DNA of 64,000 nt from Sipunculus nudus (GCA_026874595.1 CM049314.1:36251229-36315228), one strand, 5' to 3'. Counted from the first letter of the stretch, positions 34,461-45,980 are shown. Notes: a model not told the origin generated them from the sequence alone. Made by a program: numbers and translations.

Positions 34461-35245
34461 CAGGGTTGGGGCCATGTAAAAGTGAAAGTACCTAGGTACA
34501 GGTACAGGTACTTGTTAATTGGCCAGGTACAGGTACAGATACAGGTACTTTAGAATGTACCTAGGTACAGGTACATTTATTTTAGGATCACTTCTAAGAC
34601 GTTTTTACGGATAATAATAGCTGCATAAATTCATGTATATGCAAGACTTGCAAGTTAACATGCCCTTTTCTGTCAAACAATATTGAAGTCATTTGCTAAA
34701 GTATATTTTACTCAAACTTATCATCTGTATGGCACCATACATTCACAAACATGATGTGCACTTGTATTAAAAGTCCATTAAGTGCACCAAGTAGATACCA
34801 TACATTCACAAACATGATATTCAAGTCTCATGAAAGTCCATGAAGTACACCAAGTACAGTATGACACAATACTTCACAAACATGATATTTGTCTACTAAA
34901 AGTGCATTAAGTGAACTCAGTACTACAGTATAACACCATCCATTCACAAACATGATATTCAAGTGTAAGTGTACTGAAAGTCCATTAAGTCATTCAATTC
35001 ATGAGCAATTTATCAAAATGATGGCTTACTGATTATTTTACACTACAGGTAACCAAATTAAATTCTGAAAGAAAAAACTGAAAATATGAAAATGTATCTG
35101 GAGTACCTTGTACCAGGTACAGGTACTTTAGTTCCAGGTACAGGTACAGGTACAAGGTACTTCCTACTCATAACCTACAGGTACAGGTACTCTGAAATGT
35201 GTACCTAGGTACAGGTACAGGTACAAGTACCTGGCCCCAACCCTG
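34461..35245. mobile_element. Non-autonomous hAT transposon with intact target duplication
   Basis: The element begins CAGGGTTGGGGCCA and ends TGGCCCCAACCCTG, a perfect 14-bp terminal inverted repeat. It is flanked by the identical 8-bp sequence TCTATAAC at 34453-34460 and 35246-35253. An 8-bp target duplication with CAGGG...CCCTG ends defines the hAT superfamily. Inside each end are many GGTACAGGTAC words (34487-34572 and 35101-35230), probably subterminal transposase-binding repeats. The middle carries a four-copy tandem repeat. At 785 bp it has no transposase gene. Perfect TIRs and duplication suggest fairly recent mobility. Confidence 0.93.
34730..34992. repeat. Four-copy tandem repeat inside the hAT element, unit 63-69 bp
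   Basis: TTCACAAACATGAT recurs at 34742, 34805, 34873 and 34943. Each is followed by a variable AAGT...(T)GAAAGTCCATTAAGT segment and CACCAAGTA-like sequence. The units are diverged from each other. Confidence 0.85.
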
Positions 35246-35253
35246 TCTATAAC

Positions 35254-35640
35254 TGTAGTGAACATTCACTATTATTTTTCTATTTTATTAATAATAATTT
35301 TAAAATTGTGAGGTTCGATCCACACTATGTAAAAGTAAACTGCCAAATTCAGCTTGTGTTGAGAAAGTATTTACCAATATTTATCCATGACAGTGCATGT
35401 ATCTCATAATGTTTTGAAAAGGAAAACTGACAATGAAAATGTTTTTTGTGTCCGAGTACTCAACGAAATGCTTCAATACTCTGAAATGATGCAGTAATTA
35501 AGAAGTGTGAATAATAGAGTTTATGAACACAATCTTATTTATACCAGTAAATACTGACACAACATCAGTTAACATCTGGGCAGTGACACTTCAGTTGATG
35601 TGCTCTAGCTGGTTCATATTAATTTCTCTGAGAAACAGTG
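35254..35640. other. Single-copy AT-rich stretch
   Basis: AGGTTCGATCC near 35311 resembles a tRNA B-box, but no cloverleaf can be drawn around it. Nothing else recognised. Confidence 0.4.
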
Positions 35641-36260
35641 AATCATTATGTTAACACTGACAGCTCTGAAAAAAAATGGTTCATTGCTGATACTGAAAAC
35701 AAGTGGACTGCTATGCTAAGTTGAATGTCCTTGACTCAATATTTTCCCAATTTGACAGCTGCGCAGCTTGTCCTCTATAAATGAGAGGGGAACCAGTCTA
35801 TGATATTTATAGCTGGGGTGATGAGGTGCACTTTAGCTCAAAACATTTCTCGACTTCTCATGTTAATGAGACTGTAAACTCCACAAATAGCCATCAAGAT
35901 AAATCAGTGTGGATGACTTATTTCCTTTTACACTGCACCTGTGAAAACGGCAATTATCAGTGATTTCAATTTTGTTTATTATCACTTTCCTCAAAGATTC
36001 TCGGAAAAGGTCAAAACACTAAGTAAACCCGGTGCAGGCTGTTGACTCATTATCCTCTAGCAGAGCTATTTCTCAAGAGGTCAAAGAAGAACGGTTTCTT
36101 TGCGAGTTTAAATTGACTTAACAAGCCCCTGACCATGACAATTATCCCACTGAGTAGGCTTGTTTTGCTCTTGACGGAAATTATTTGTGCCCCTCAAAAT
36201 GTACAGCATTTCTTCTTGCGCTACTGGCTTTTCTTTTCCAGCATGTTTTTTAAACGATCT
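35641..36260. promoter_or_regulatory. Candidate conserved non-coding block
   Basis: About 600 bp of complex single-copy sequence. It includes CTATAAATGAGAGGG (35774) and ATATTTATAGC (35806), a homeodomain/Fox-like region CAATTTTGTTTATTATCAC (35967-35985), and AP-1-like TGACTCAT at 36043-36050. All frames are broken apart from a 60-codon plus-strand open frame at 35781-35963 with no known domain. The texture matches developmental enhancers; this is inference. Confidence 0.3.
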
Positions 36261-36960
36261 GTTCTCAAGCTGTGGTAAAATGTAAATTCATCTTCTTCTA
36301 GCATACAAAATATAATCACAATCAATAAGGTTGCCTAGCTCACTGGCATCTTCTAAGCTTTATTTTCCCTGTTAAATTTCTTTTCCTTTAACTCTATTTC
36401 ACTGCACAATCAATCATGCACTTATTTATACTCCACAATAACTTCCTGAATACAGTGCCATGTCTTATAAACTTAATCACTTATCATAAACATGCACACT
36501 TTTTCATAATTCTCTGACAGCAGTATGCTATGACATACAGACCTACATATCCTCGATTCCAAAACAAATACAATGTAAAATGTTGTAAATGATAATTTTG
36601 ATAAAACACTGCATGATAACATCTGATCTTAATGTCAACACATGAAAGTTAACATAATAAAATATTCATGTAGAAAGTGAAGATCCAAATTAATTTTTGT
36701 ATAGATCTGAATATAAGACTTGACCGATCTGGACAATTTTGTATTGGTGGATGTATGTGCTCTAATGAGTGCCCTCAATATATATTTATTCTTTGATTAG
36801 TATTTATCTCAATCATGCAGGGGAATGTTAACTGCCAACTTACTTATTGCCTTTACTAGTTGAAGAATTATAAACCAAATATCAAATAGAAATAAGAAAT
36901 TTTACGGCAAGGCTGGAAGATTTTCATCCATCATCATGCAAAATCATATCACTGGCATTC
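36261..36960. other. AT-rich stretch, nothing recognised
   Basis: No gene or repeat family seen. Confidence 0.45.
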
Positions 36961-37460
36961 TCTTCACTAAAAATTTGATTCACAAAAAATCTCTATTCTA
37001 TTCATTCACAGTAGAGAGTTTACATAATGCTTTACCAGGCTATAAAGTTGTCCATGCTTGTGCAGGGAGTCATGTTTTTAAATGATGAATGTTAAAAGTG
37101 CTTTAACTCTTGGCGTGTGGAACAGACATAAGCAGATACCTTAAATATATCCCTTGCGTTCTTCATGTTTAAGCACGGACAAATCTGCCGAGATATGCGG
37201 AAAGGCAGATGGTGGCTGCGTGATTACCTAGCCAGTGATGTGATTACACTGACAGGAACAGGTGCTTGTACGGAATTTTATGGTACTCTTGTGACAAAGT
37301 TTTCCATCAGAATGCAAAAAGTTACTACATTATCTTCTGTCGCTGCAAGCTCAATTGAACTTATTCTTGCGCCAAAGTGCAGTAAATGTCATTGCTGGAT
37401 CTATGAATGTTCTATACACAGGTTTTATCTGGTATTGTTTGCAAAGTGACAGATGAAATC
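36961..37460. promoter_or_regulatory. Candidate conserved non-coding block or unrecognised exon
   Basis: This is complex sequence with raised GC between 37090 and 37400. A plus-strand open frame at 37165-37449 (94 codons) has several cysteines but no pattern I recognise. It is not bounded by convincing splice sites, so I favour non-coding. Confidence 0.25.
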
Positions 37461-39185
37461 ATCTAATTTTTATCTTGTGAGATGGCGAAGAGGTAATTTC
37501 TGTTTGAACTAGAAATCTGCAAATCCAAGGAATTCACTTAATCAGTCCATGTTCTCAGGTTAATTCATGTATAAGTGACTGTACATTTGTGAATAAATTT
37601 CTAGAATGTTCATGAATCCAGGTCATGGGCCGGATCAACACTTTAAATTGAAAAAATTTTTTCCTTAGCTGTTACGCGAAATGTCCTGAAAATTTAATAA
37701 GATTCTGCTAATGCCTGTGTGAGTGATGTTGTGAAAACGCACACACACACACATACAACCAGATACACTAACAGCCTAGGATAACTGCATACTATTCTGG
37801 CAGAGGCAATGAATGATGACAAGGGTTTAAAGATATGTCAAAGATAAAGAAAAGCTAGAAGAGATCCATAGGAACATAAGATATTGAGATAGAAAGAGTT
37901 TAAAGATTAGAAAATATGTTGATAATGTAAACTATCTGATAGAATATCTAGATCAGCCATCAGTAGACACTGAAATATAGAAAGTATAAGAAACTGCAAA
38001 ACTAGTTCAACCAAACTCAGCAGGGTATAATTTGAGATTTATATGCATACTAGTATATTCAACCATGTAATGTGTGAAGATCTCAATTGTCCTTTGTTAT
38101 CTCTATATCTTTTGATGTTTTGCTTCTCATTCATAGTTTTTAAGGATACATGTCACTGATTCCGGCTCCAGATACCTTGGTTCCTCTGACACAGAGCTCT
38201 TGATACGTTTTTTTGTTGGTACTAAGCCACATACTGCTGGTAATACACACCTTTCATCTTGTATTATCTGTCTATAGCAGGTCAAGATCAGGTTCCTATG
38301 ATGGAGCACTGACAATGGATAAAGCATGGTATGATATAAACCTGATGCACAAAGAAAGGGAGCCAGGTTTTTTTATCAATGAATCCTGAATGTCACAATA
38401 GACAGTTACTTATGATTGTCTTTGTGACATTTAAGGCTCCTGTATTGTTTCAATCCTCTGCCTTTTGATATATGACATTCACAAATTTCATTTACAAGAG
38501 ACATGTCATATATTTTTGAACAATTCCAATGGTATTTTTAATAGTGTAATTCAAGGTAACACAACACTTTGCTCAGATATCTGAGATGATGTGACAAACT
38601 AGAGTGTCTAGCTATAGACTAATACTGTAATACTATTTATAGTCTATCATTTTGAATATTGTGAATGAATTATACATTAATTGATAATAAATGGTAAAAT
38701 TATTACAAAACTTGTGAATATTTTTTTATGTTTGACTAGAATCTGAGCAGTTAGAAATATAGGAATTTGGAACAGTAAAAAAGTTGTAACTTAAAGAGCC
38801 AGTGTATTTTAATTTGAAAAACAAATTTTTGGTCTCTGAATGGAGATGAACAGTTTTTTTGTTTGAGTAAGTAATTTAAAGTCAAGTCAACAGCTGTTGT
38901 TGACAACGTGACTCAACGACTCAACTGGATCCCCACAGTCCTTACCGTAAATAATTCAACACCTATAAATTAAAGGCGGTAAAAGCTCTCTATGCTTGCT
39001 TCAGTCAAAAATCTTTTGTGTCCAAGTCATACAGTCAGGAAGCATGATTAAGTCACTCTACATGTTACTAAAAAATGAATTTAATCCATTATGACAATTA
39101 TAAAGTCAAAACCAAGAACACTGTTGGTTTAAGTTTGAGACAAGGCAGTGTTACCCTACACTGAATATAGATAAAATCAAGGAGG
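37461..39185. other. AT-rich stretch, nothing recognised
   Basis: Contains a short (CA)n at 37738-37752 and otherwise plain AT-rich DNA. The minus-strand open frame 38127-38327 has no domain. Confidence 0.45.
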
Positions 39186-39345
39186 AAAAGAACAAGGGAC
39201 CCATGGGTCACTGTGCTCAGCTGAAGTTGACCTTGAAAGTAAAAACAAGATAACCAGAGGTCACGCGCTTGCCGGAAATGGAAATGATACAGACAGATAG
39301 ACAGAGAGTGCATGTAGAAACAGTCATATTAATGAGCAACATTGT
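39186..39345 (+). mobile_element. Short Helentron-like fragment
   Basis: It opens with AACAAGGGACCCATGGGTCACTG and TGCTCAGCTGAAG (the boundary also seen at 29687 and 31824). It then has TTGACCTTGA and a GACAGATAGACAGAGAG microsatellite (about 39291-39308). No core tandem repeats are present. It is probably a short or internally deleted relative of the larger elements. Confidence 0.5.
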
Positions 39346-39394
39346 GGGGGCAGCAGAAACGGATAATATGTTTATTTATGCATGCTGACCTTTA

Positions 39395-40600
39395 ACAGCT
39401 GCATATCTTTCTAGTGTAAAAGGGACCAAGTTCAAATTTTTTTCATGAAATCCCGTTAATCTTGTTTGACAAGAAGCAGTGAGACGTTTTCAGGTTTGTC
39501 ATGTCAAGCTGGCCAAATGATATGAAATGCCGAAAATTAGACCTGTCTAGCTATAAAAGCCGCTGAGTTATAAGCATTTGCATGAAATCTCGTGTTTTCT
39601 CGTTTGACGGGAAATGGTGCGAGCTTTGGCGAGATTTCCACTTTTGTCATGTCAGGTTTGTCAAATATTACAAAATGCCGGAAACTAGACCCGTCTAGCT
39701 GCAAAAGTCGCCGTGTTATCAGCATTTACGTGAAATCATGTTTTTTTCTCGATTGACGAGATATAGTACGAGATTTGGCAAGACGAGCAGTTTTATTATG
39801 TCAAGACGGCCAAACGTTACGAAATGGCGAAAACTAGATCCGTCTAGGTGTAAAAGTCGCCGAGTTATAAGCATTTCCGTGTACTCTCGTGTTTTCTCGT
39901 TTGACGAGATATGGTGCAGGATTTGGCCAGTCTTGTAGATTTGTCATATCAAACTCTCTAAATGTTATGAAATGGCGAAAACTACATCTGTCTAGCTGTA
40001 AAAGTCGCCGAGTTATTAGCATGTCTGTGAAATCTCCTTTTTTATCGTTTGACGAGATATGGTGCGAGATTTGGCCAGTCTTGCAGGTTTGTCATGTCAA
40101 GCCGTCCAAATGTTAATGAATGCCAAAAACTAGACCTGTCTAGCCGTGAAAGTCGCCGACTTATATGCATTTCTGTGAAATCTCGTTTTGCCACATTTGA
40201 CCAGATATAGTGCGAGATTTCGCCAAGTATCGCAGTTTTACTATGTCAAGTTGGCCAAATGTTACAAAATGCCAAAAACTAGACCTGAGTAGCTGTAAAA
40301 GTCGCCTAGTTATAAGCATTTCCATTATATCTCATTTTTTTCTCGCTTGACGAGATATGGTGCGAGATTTGGCCTGATTTCTTTTCTGGCGTGTCAAGCT
40401 GGTCATATGTTATGAAATGCCGAAAACTAGACCTGTGTAGCTGTCAAAGTCGCCGAGTTATAAGCATTTCTGTGAAATCTCGTTTTTTCTCGTTTGACGG
40501 TAAACCGAGCGAAATTTGACGAGACTTGCAATTGAATGACTTAGAACCAAGGGGAAGCAGCCTTATACAAAAAACTAGACCCTTGAAACATAAATATTAA
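39395..40600 (+). repeat. Regular 148-bp tandem array, at least seven units
   Basis: The landmark (A)ACTAGACCTGTCTAG is found with its GTCTAG (or GAGTAG/GTGTAG variant) at 39545, 39693, 39842, 39990, 40138, 40287 and 40435. The spacings are 148, 149, 148, 148, 149 and 148. Each unit also holds AAAAGTCGCCGAGTTATAAGCATTT-like, TCTCGTTTTTTCTCGTTTGACGAGATATGGTGCGAGATTTGGC-like and CAAATGTTAYGAAATGC-like blocks. Degenerate edge units lie near 39400 and 40572. Because 148 is not a multiple of three, the open frames at 39537-40116 are artefacts. It is the likely tandem core of the Helentron/pearl-like element that follows. Confidence 0.9.
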
Positions 40601-42211
40601 CCGAGATAGAAGCCAAAAACTGCATATTTTCAGATCGTCAAGTTTAACCCACAAATTTGGTAACCATGGTAACGGCAGCACATAGCTACATGTGCGGAGG
40701 AATTAGCCAATGTTCCTAGTTTAAGATACAACGATAAAAATTGTGCCATGTTTAAAATTATTTTATATATTGCAGAAAAATGATATGTTACAGTGTTTCA
40801 GGTACCACGCCCCCGGTGGCTATTTCCGAAAAATGAAAAAACATGTTCGAGATAATGCAGAACAACAGAAAATATGTCAGTTTCAGAACCTCAGCTGTAA
40901 AACTGCAACCTCTAAATCGTATTCCATGAAATCTCGAAAAGTCTCATGTGACGACAAATGACACGAGATTTTGCGAGACTTTGCATTAATTTAGCACAGA
41001 GCGTATAAAATGCTACACAATGCAAAAAACTAGAGCTCTCTAACTCTAGTCTGGTAATGACAGCTCTAGCCGTTTCTGAGATTTTAATTTTAGTTTGCTT
41101 TTTTGGACAGATGACTAAGTTCAACCTCCTGTTCAATTTCCAAACTGAAACCATTCGAACAAACTTGAGATAGATTGTTCCAGAGATCATTTCTTAGCAA
41201 TATTGGACAATTTGGCTGGACAGTTTCGCAGAAGAAGATTTTAAAGCTTTTTTAGCTTTTTCCCTTTAAAATCTCAGTAAATGCAGACAGCCAAAAAATA
41301 AACAAAATCCGATAGAGCTTTTCAGATGACTGTTTATTTACCAAAAAAATTGGTGATGCTTGTTCCTGACGTTTTTGAGATAGCTATGGTTAACCTACAG
41401 ACGACGGAGGAAGCTGCACCATAGCATAAGCTCACTGGTTCGCTAATAATCTGTTTCGAGATATAACTGTAAGACATAAGATTTAATAGTTTAAAAAAGA
41501 TTATTTCAAAACTGTGTCCTGTAGAATTCTATTAGTGAGACGCAAGAACCAACAAGCAGGCGAATTTGAGGACAACTGACAAACAAACAGACATACTGAC
41601 AAAGGGACACTAGATGAAGACAAGATGACTTAACAAGGTTATGGGGAAGACTCAGAGGAAGAAAATAAGCTATAGTTTATGTAATTGAGGTTTCTAGTTT
41701 TGAAGATATGGCCAAATAATGATATATTGGGGATGTTCGACCACAGCACCATCTAGTGGACATATCCTGAAGATGATGAATGCGTTTTGTGATATTAGTG
41801 AATGGCATGAGATGTAATCGTTTCAAAAGGATTCCTCCAAATATCTGGCTTGTTGATTGCTATATGTGAGATGCAAGAACCAGCAAGTAGGCGAATTTGA
41901 AGATAATTGACAAACAGACGAACATACTGACAAAGTAACACAAGATGGACACCAGATGACGTTACCATGTTTTGCAGAAGGCCAAGAGAAAGAAAAGAAG
42001 CTAAAATTTGTGTAATATAGGTTTAATCTTACGGAAATATGTCCAAAAACTGATTTGTTTAGATGGGTCTAGTGCAGCGCCCGCTAGCAGACATATCCGG
42101 GAAAATGAAAAAGAACTTTTGAGATTAGTGTAAAAGATAAGATGAAGGAACAAACATACGCGGATCACGAACATACTTGCCGAAAATCGAAGATTTCCGG
42201 CAAGCAATAAA
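40601..42211 (+). mobile_element. Pearl/Helentron-like element body and 3' end, copy A
   Basis: This region continues the 148-bp array with diverged units (ACTAGAGCTCTC at about 41030; ACGAGATTTTGCGAGACTTTGC near 40969). It has a block GTAACCATGGTAACGGCAGC...GGTACCACGCCCCCGGTGGC at 40660-40836 and an ACAAACAGACATACTGACAAAG microsatellite at 41580-41602. A second microsatellite near 41919 and a terminal stem-loop CTTGCCGAAAATC/GATTTCCGGCAAG at 42176-42204 follow, then AATAAAG. Two internal phrases, 'gacgcaagaaccaacaagcaggcgaatttga' (41538) and its near copy at 41872, mark a 334-bp internal duplication. Confidence 0.65.
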
Positions 42212-42214
42212 GTT

Positions 42215-42450
42215 GTGACTGTGCCTCCAACATGTATGATAATAGATGGGGCTCGGAGAGGCCGTCACGGACCGCTGCACACGCCGGCCGCCCACCGTAA
42301 GGACCCTGCCGCCACTTGCGGCGACGGCACGTGTCTTCGTGGTATGGCGAAAAACGGCGCGAGATTTGACGAGACTAACAATGTGACCCCTGAATGTGAC
42401 TGCGAGTGTCAGCCGCTATCCAGCGCTGCAAACCATGTGTCTGTAGCGTA
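42215..42450. other. GC-rich insert between element copies
   Basis: 42230-42440 is the most GC- and CpG-rich stretch of the window, for example around 42280-42335 (CACGCCGGCCGCCCACC, GCGGCGACGGCACG). It permits a plus-strand open frame of 78 codons (42215-42451) with a cysteine-rich end. I do not recognise the product. It may be a CpG-rich repeat piece, since CGAGATTTGACGAGACT near 42359 belongs to the 148-bp family. Confidence 0.35.
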
Positions 42451-43767
42451 AAAAAAAAAATGACAGAATTACAGGCATTTCTTTGAATGGTCCCGTGTTC
42501 CCGTTCCACGAGAAACGGTGCGAGATATGACGAGACTTGCGATTGAATGACTAAGAACTAGACGGATGCTGTCTAACGCCGACAACCAGACCTTTCTATG
42601 GCAAATATCAACAGAGACAGAAGCAGGTAAACTTCGTATTTCCAAGTTGTCACGTTTTACCCAAAAATTTGGTAACCATGATAACAGCAGCACAAAGCTA
42701 CATGTGCAGAGGAATAAGCCAATGTTCCTAGTTTAAGATACAACGATAAAAATTGTGCCATGTTTAAAATTATTTTAGATATTGCAGAAAAATGATATGT
42801 TACAGTGTTTCAGGTACCACGCCCCCTGGTGGCTATTTCCAAAAAATGAAAAACTGATTTCGAGATAATTATAAATAACACAAAATATATCAATTTCAAA
42901 GCCATTGTTAAAAAAATGCAACCTGTAGGTCATATTTAATGAAATCTCGAAGACTCTCGTTTGACGAGAAACGGTGCGAGATTTTGCAAGATTTTTTATT
43001 GGATCACCGAGAACTCACCAGGGGCTACAAGTTGCAAAAAAATTGACCTCTCCAGCATAAAAACTGACAGAGTTAGAAGCTGAAAACTGCATACTTTCAA
43101 AATTCAAAAGTTTTACCCCAAAAATAGAGAAATCTGGCAATAGCGCACTTTGGCACCTATGCGCAAAAATAAGCCCATGGACCCCAGTTGAAGGTGCTGT
43201 GATGGAAATGGCCCAATGTTTAATAGTTCTGGAGGTATAGCACCAAAACAAATTTTCATGTTTTTTCATCTGCAACGCCCCCTGGCGGCCATTTCCAAAA
43301 TCTGAAAAAACAATTTCGAGATATTCTTGTGTTACATAAAATATCTCAGAATCAGTACGATTGCTGCAAATTTGAAAAATATCACGAAATTCCATGATTT
43401 CTCCCCAAAATTGCGTAACCATGGTAACAGCAAATTTAAGTAAGCTACATGTCAAAAGAAAGGCCAGGTGATGACGAAAAAAATGAGCTATTGCAGAAGT
43501 GGATAAGCCTATTTATGGCGAAGTTATAGTGCAAAAACCGTTAACCATACCTGTCGTGACCTTGACCCTTGACCTTGGAGCAATGTTGACCAAAAACAAT
43601 AGGGCACCTAGAAATCGGTTTGTCAATCAAGCCTGTAAGTTTCAAGTTGATTGATGCAAAAGTGTGACCTGGAGAGTCGTGACAAACAAACAGACAAACA
43701 GACAAACAGACATACGCAACTGACGAACATGCTTGCGAAAATCGAAGATTTCCGGCAAGCAATAATA
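42451..43767 (+). mobile_element. Pearl/Helentron-like element, copy B
   Basis: The block GTAACCATGATAACAGCAGC...GGTACCACGCCCCCTGGTGGC (42672-42833) matches copy A, displaced by 2012 bp, with few differences. 148-family phrases (TCTCGTTTGACGAGAAACGGTGCGAG near 42953) follow. A CTTGACCCTTGACCTTGG half-site group lies at 43561-43578, and a (ACAAACAG)n microsatellite at 43680-43712. The terminal stem-loop GCTTGCGAAAATC/GATTTCCGGCAAGC is at 43731-43760, followed by AATAA. The minus-strand open frame 43015-43455 (146 codons) lies inside and is not credible as a gene. Confidence 0.65.
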
Positions 43768-44307
43768 TCGAATGGAAATAAAGTCTAAGAGGAAAAGGTA
43801 ATATAGGCCATGGCTGGTTGACATGATTGGTTTGTATTGATGTGTAAGAAATTGTTGCAAATAATATTTTGTGACCAAAACATGCATTTCCTAATGTTAA
43901 AATTGAAGCAGGTGATGCAGTTTGTTAACATAAGATGTATATTATAACCATGATCACTGGTTGACTTTTTGATAAATTGTTGACAATCCAGTAGTTTACA
44001 CATTTGTTAAATTGGATCTGTTTTTTTTTAATATATATTATTAGATATATGTATTTTTTTATATTATTAAATCTATACAGTTGAAATATAACTAATGTCC
44101 CCAGTCCACAGGTGCAAGGACTTGGGGTATGAGAATTACTGTACACCTGTCACAGGAGGGGATCTCCCCCAGTGACTGTAGCAAAACAGGAACCCTGGCA
44201 TAGCTGACTTCCATTGACCAGGAGTAGGCGGCCTGCATATGGATAAACCAAGAAACTACAATTGAGCCTAAATAAAAAATTCAATAACTAGCCTAATTTT
44301 CAAGCTT
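43768..44307. other. AT-rich stretch with a small hairpin
   Basis: CCCCAGTCC...GGACTTGGGG around 44100-44128 forms a short stem. A TA-rich tract lies at 44029-44060. No gene recognised. Confidence 0.4.
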
Positions 44308-44975
44308 TCATTTTCAAATTTCAGATTTAAAAAAATTAAATACTTATGTTTGCATGCTGTGAAAATTAATTCAACATGCCATGGTCAAAGATGGGCAAAA
44401 TTTAAGGTACTGATTTTATTTTTATGCTAATAACTTAAAAAAATTACAAAGTTTGGATCTAATTTTGGGTATACAAATGAACCTTAATTAAACAAAGTTA
44501 TATACTTGGGAAAAAAACCTCTAGCTTCAAAAATGTTCATGTTTAGTGAGTAAATATTTTTCCTGATTTTTTACAAAGTGCATTATTTCCAGGCTCATAA
44601 CTTTGAGAAATTACACTCAACAAACTTAATTTCTGGCATGTATATAGGAAATATATCAGAGAATACTTATTGTAAATACTGAGGAAAACAGATCAGTGGT
44701 TTTGATATAAGGCAGTCCTGAAGTGTGATAATTGGATTTTAATTAAAATTTGAGGTTTTTCCTTAATATCTCAAAGGAACGATGTCGCAGTGACCCAGTT
44801 TTTGGTTTGGTAAGAGATCTTGGGGACATCTAACAGTATGCCAAATTTTGGATTCGTAGGTCTAACGGTTTCAAAACGTGCCAGTTTAACAGACGGACGG
44901 ACGGACAGACAGACAGCTGACAGACAAAGGACCACAACTATAGCTCAGATGACTTATAGTCCGCTGAGCGAAAAA
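44308..44975 (+). mobile_element. 0.66-kb dispersed element, copy 2
   Basis: Colinear with 32768-33431 throughout, same orientation, with scattered substitutions and small indels. It ends in a clean GACGGACGGACGGACAGACA microsatellite (about 44893-44922). The terminal stem-loop TAGCTCAGATGACT/AGTCCGCTGAGCG is at 44941-44970, then AAAAA. The microsatellite is longer than in copy 1, and one arm of the hairpin has diverged. Confidence 0.75.
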
Positions 44976-45980
44976 TGGAGGATGAAAATTAACATGTACC
45001 CAAGAATCTTTTACTGATGGGTGTCAATTTCTATTTGGAAGTGAACATTCATCAGTGAGTGTTACTTTTAAAGTGCAAAATTTAAAAAAAAATGTAGGTG
45101 CATTGTGGGTAAATGTCTGTTTTTTTACTGGTGCTTCAGTAAGTGAACATTTCTCAGTGGGTGCTGTTTGTAAGGACGGCATTCATCACTCGGACTCTGG
45201 AGAATCCAGCTGGTGAACCGGATCATTTACTGCTGTGCCGGTTCCACAATTACCCTCAACTCAAGATGATTTTTCATCACTGCGTGCTGTTCTGCTGACG
45301 CTTTCTAAACAATTTGCACACTCTCCCAAGAGCTAAGAAGGTATGGAGAGTGAAAAAGATGTTAAAAAGAGCGGGTAAAATAAAGTCTTTAGCGGCAAAG
45401 GTCCGGCTGTCAGAAGATAAAATGTCTGCTCTCTCTGATTTATACCTATCTCTATGACTGTGTTCACTAGGTACAGATACCAACAGAGATACAGGAATAG
45501 TCCTGACTGAAAAAAATGTCTGCGCTCTGCTCCATGATACCTACCTCCATATATATATATTTACACATACCTATGCAATATTAAAAACCAGGTGATATAT
45601 GCCATGAAGGGTCAATACTCTTCAGTTTTTGCATTTAAGCTTCTGAAAAACAAGAGCATGCATACAAAAGGACCTAAATCTTTATTGCAAAATAACTAAG
45701 GGATTAAATTAGTTAAAGATAATATTTTAATCCAGCCAGCATCATTATGAATCCAAGCATACAGCCTGCTGATTTCTCCTCTTTGATTCCTAATCCTGTG
45801 GACATAAAATGCACACAGAACATTGATCAATCTCTGACAATTCAGATTTCTGAATTCATAAATTTCTACAAATATTGTGTTCATAAAAGAAATTAACAAA
45901 TGAGACATAAATCCCTGCAAGAGGATTAGCCTGATAAAAATGACAAGTGTGAATGTAATTTGTTTGCAATGGCCTGTTAT
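44976..45980. other. Single-copy stretch, nothing recognised
   Basis: The open frame at 45277-45483 (minus, 68 codons) lies in slightly higher-GC DNA but carries no domain I know. A short repeated phrase GATAYCAACAGAGATA.CAGG / CTGCTCT lies near 45425-45530. No repeat family otherwise. Confidence 0.4.

Noticed and set aside
35305-35325. AGGTTCGATCC, a tRNA B-box-like sequence
   Set aside because: The upstream 60 bp is AT-rich and cannot form the other tRNA arms.
39537-40116. Overlapping open frames with similar products (repeated FSRLTRYG / LLQLDRCSFRHF themes)
   Set aside because: They lie in the 148-bp tandem array. The similarity comes from the repeat, and 148 is not divisible by three, so no frame continues across units.
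43015-43455. 146-codon minus-strand open frame
   Set aside because: It lies wholly within a repeat element copy and shares its sequence with non-coding relatives.
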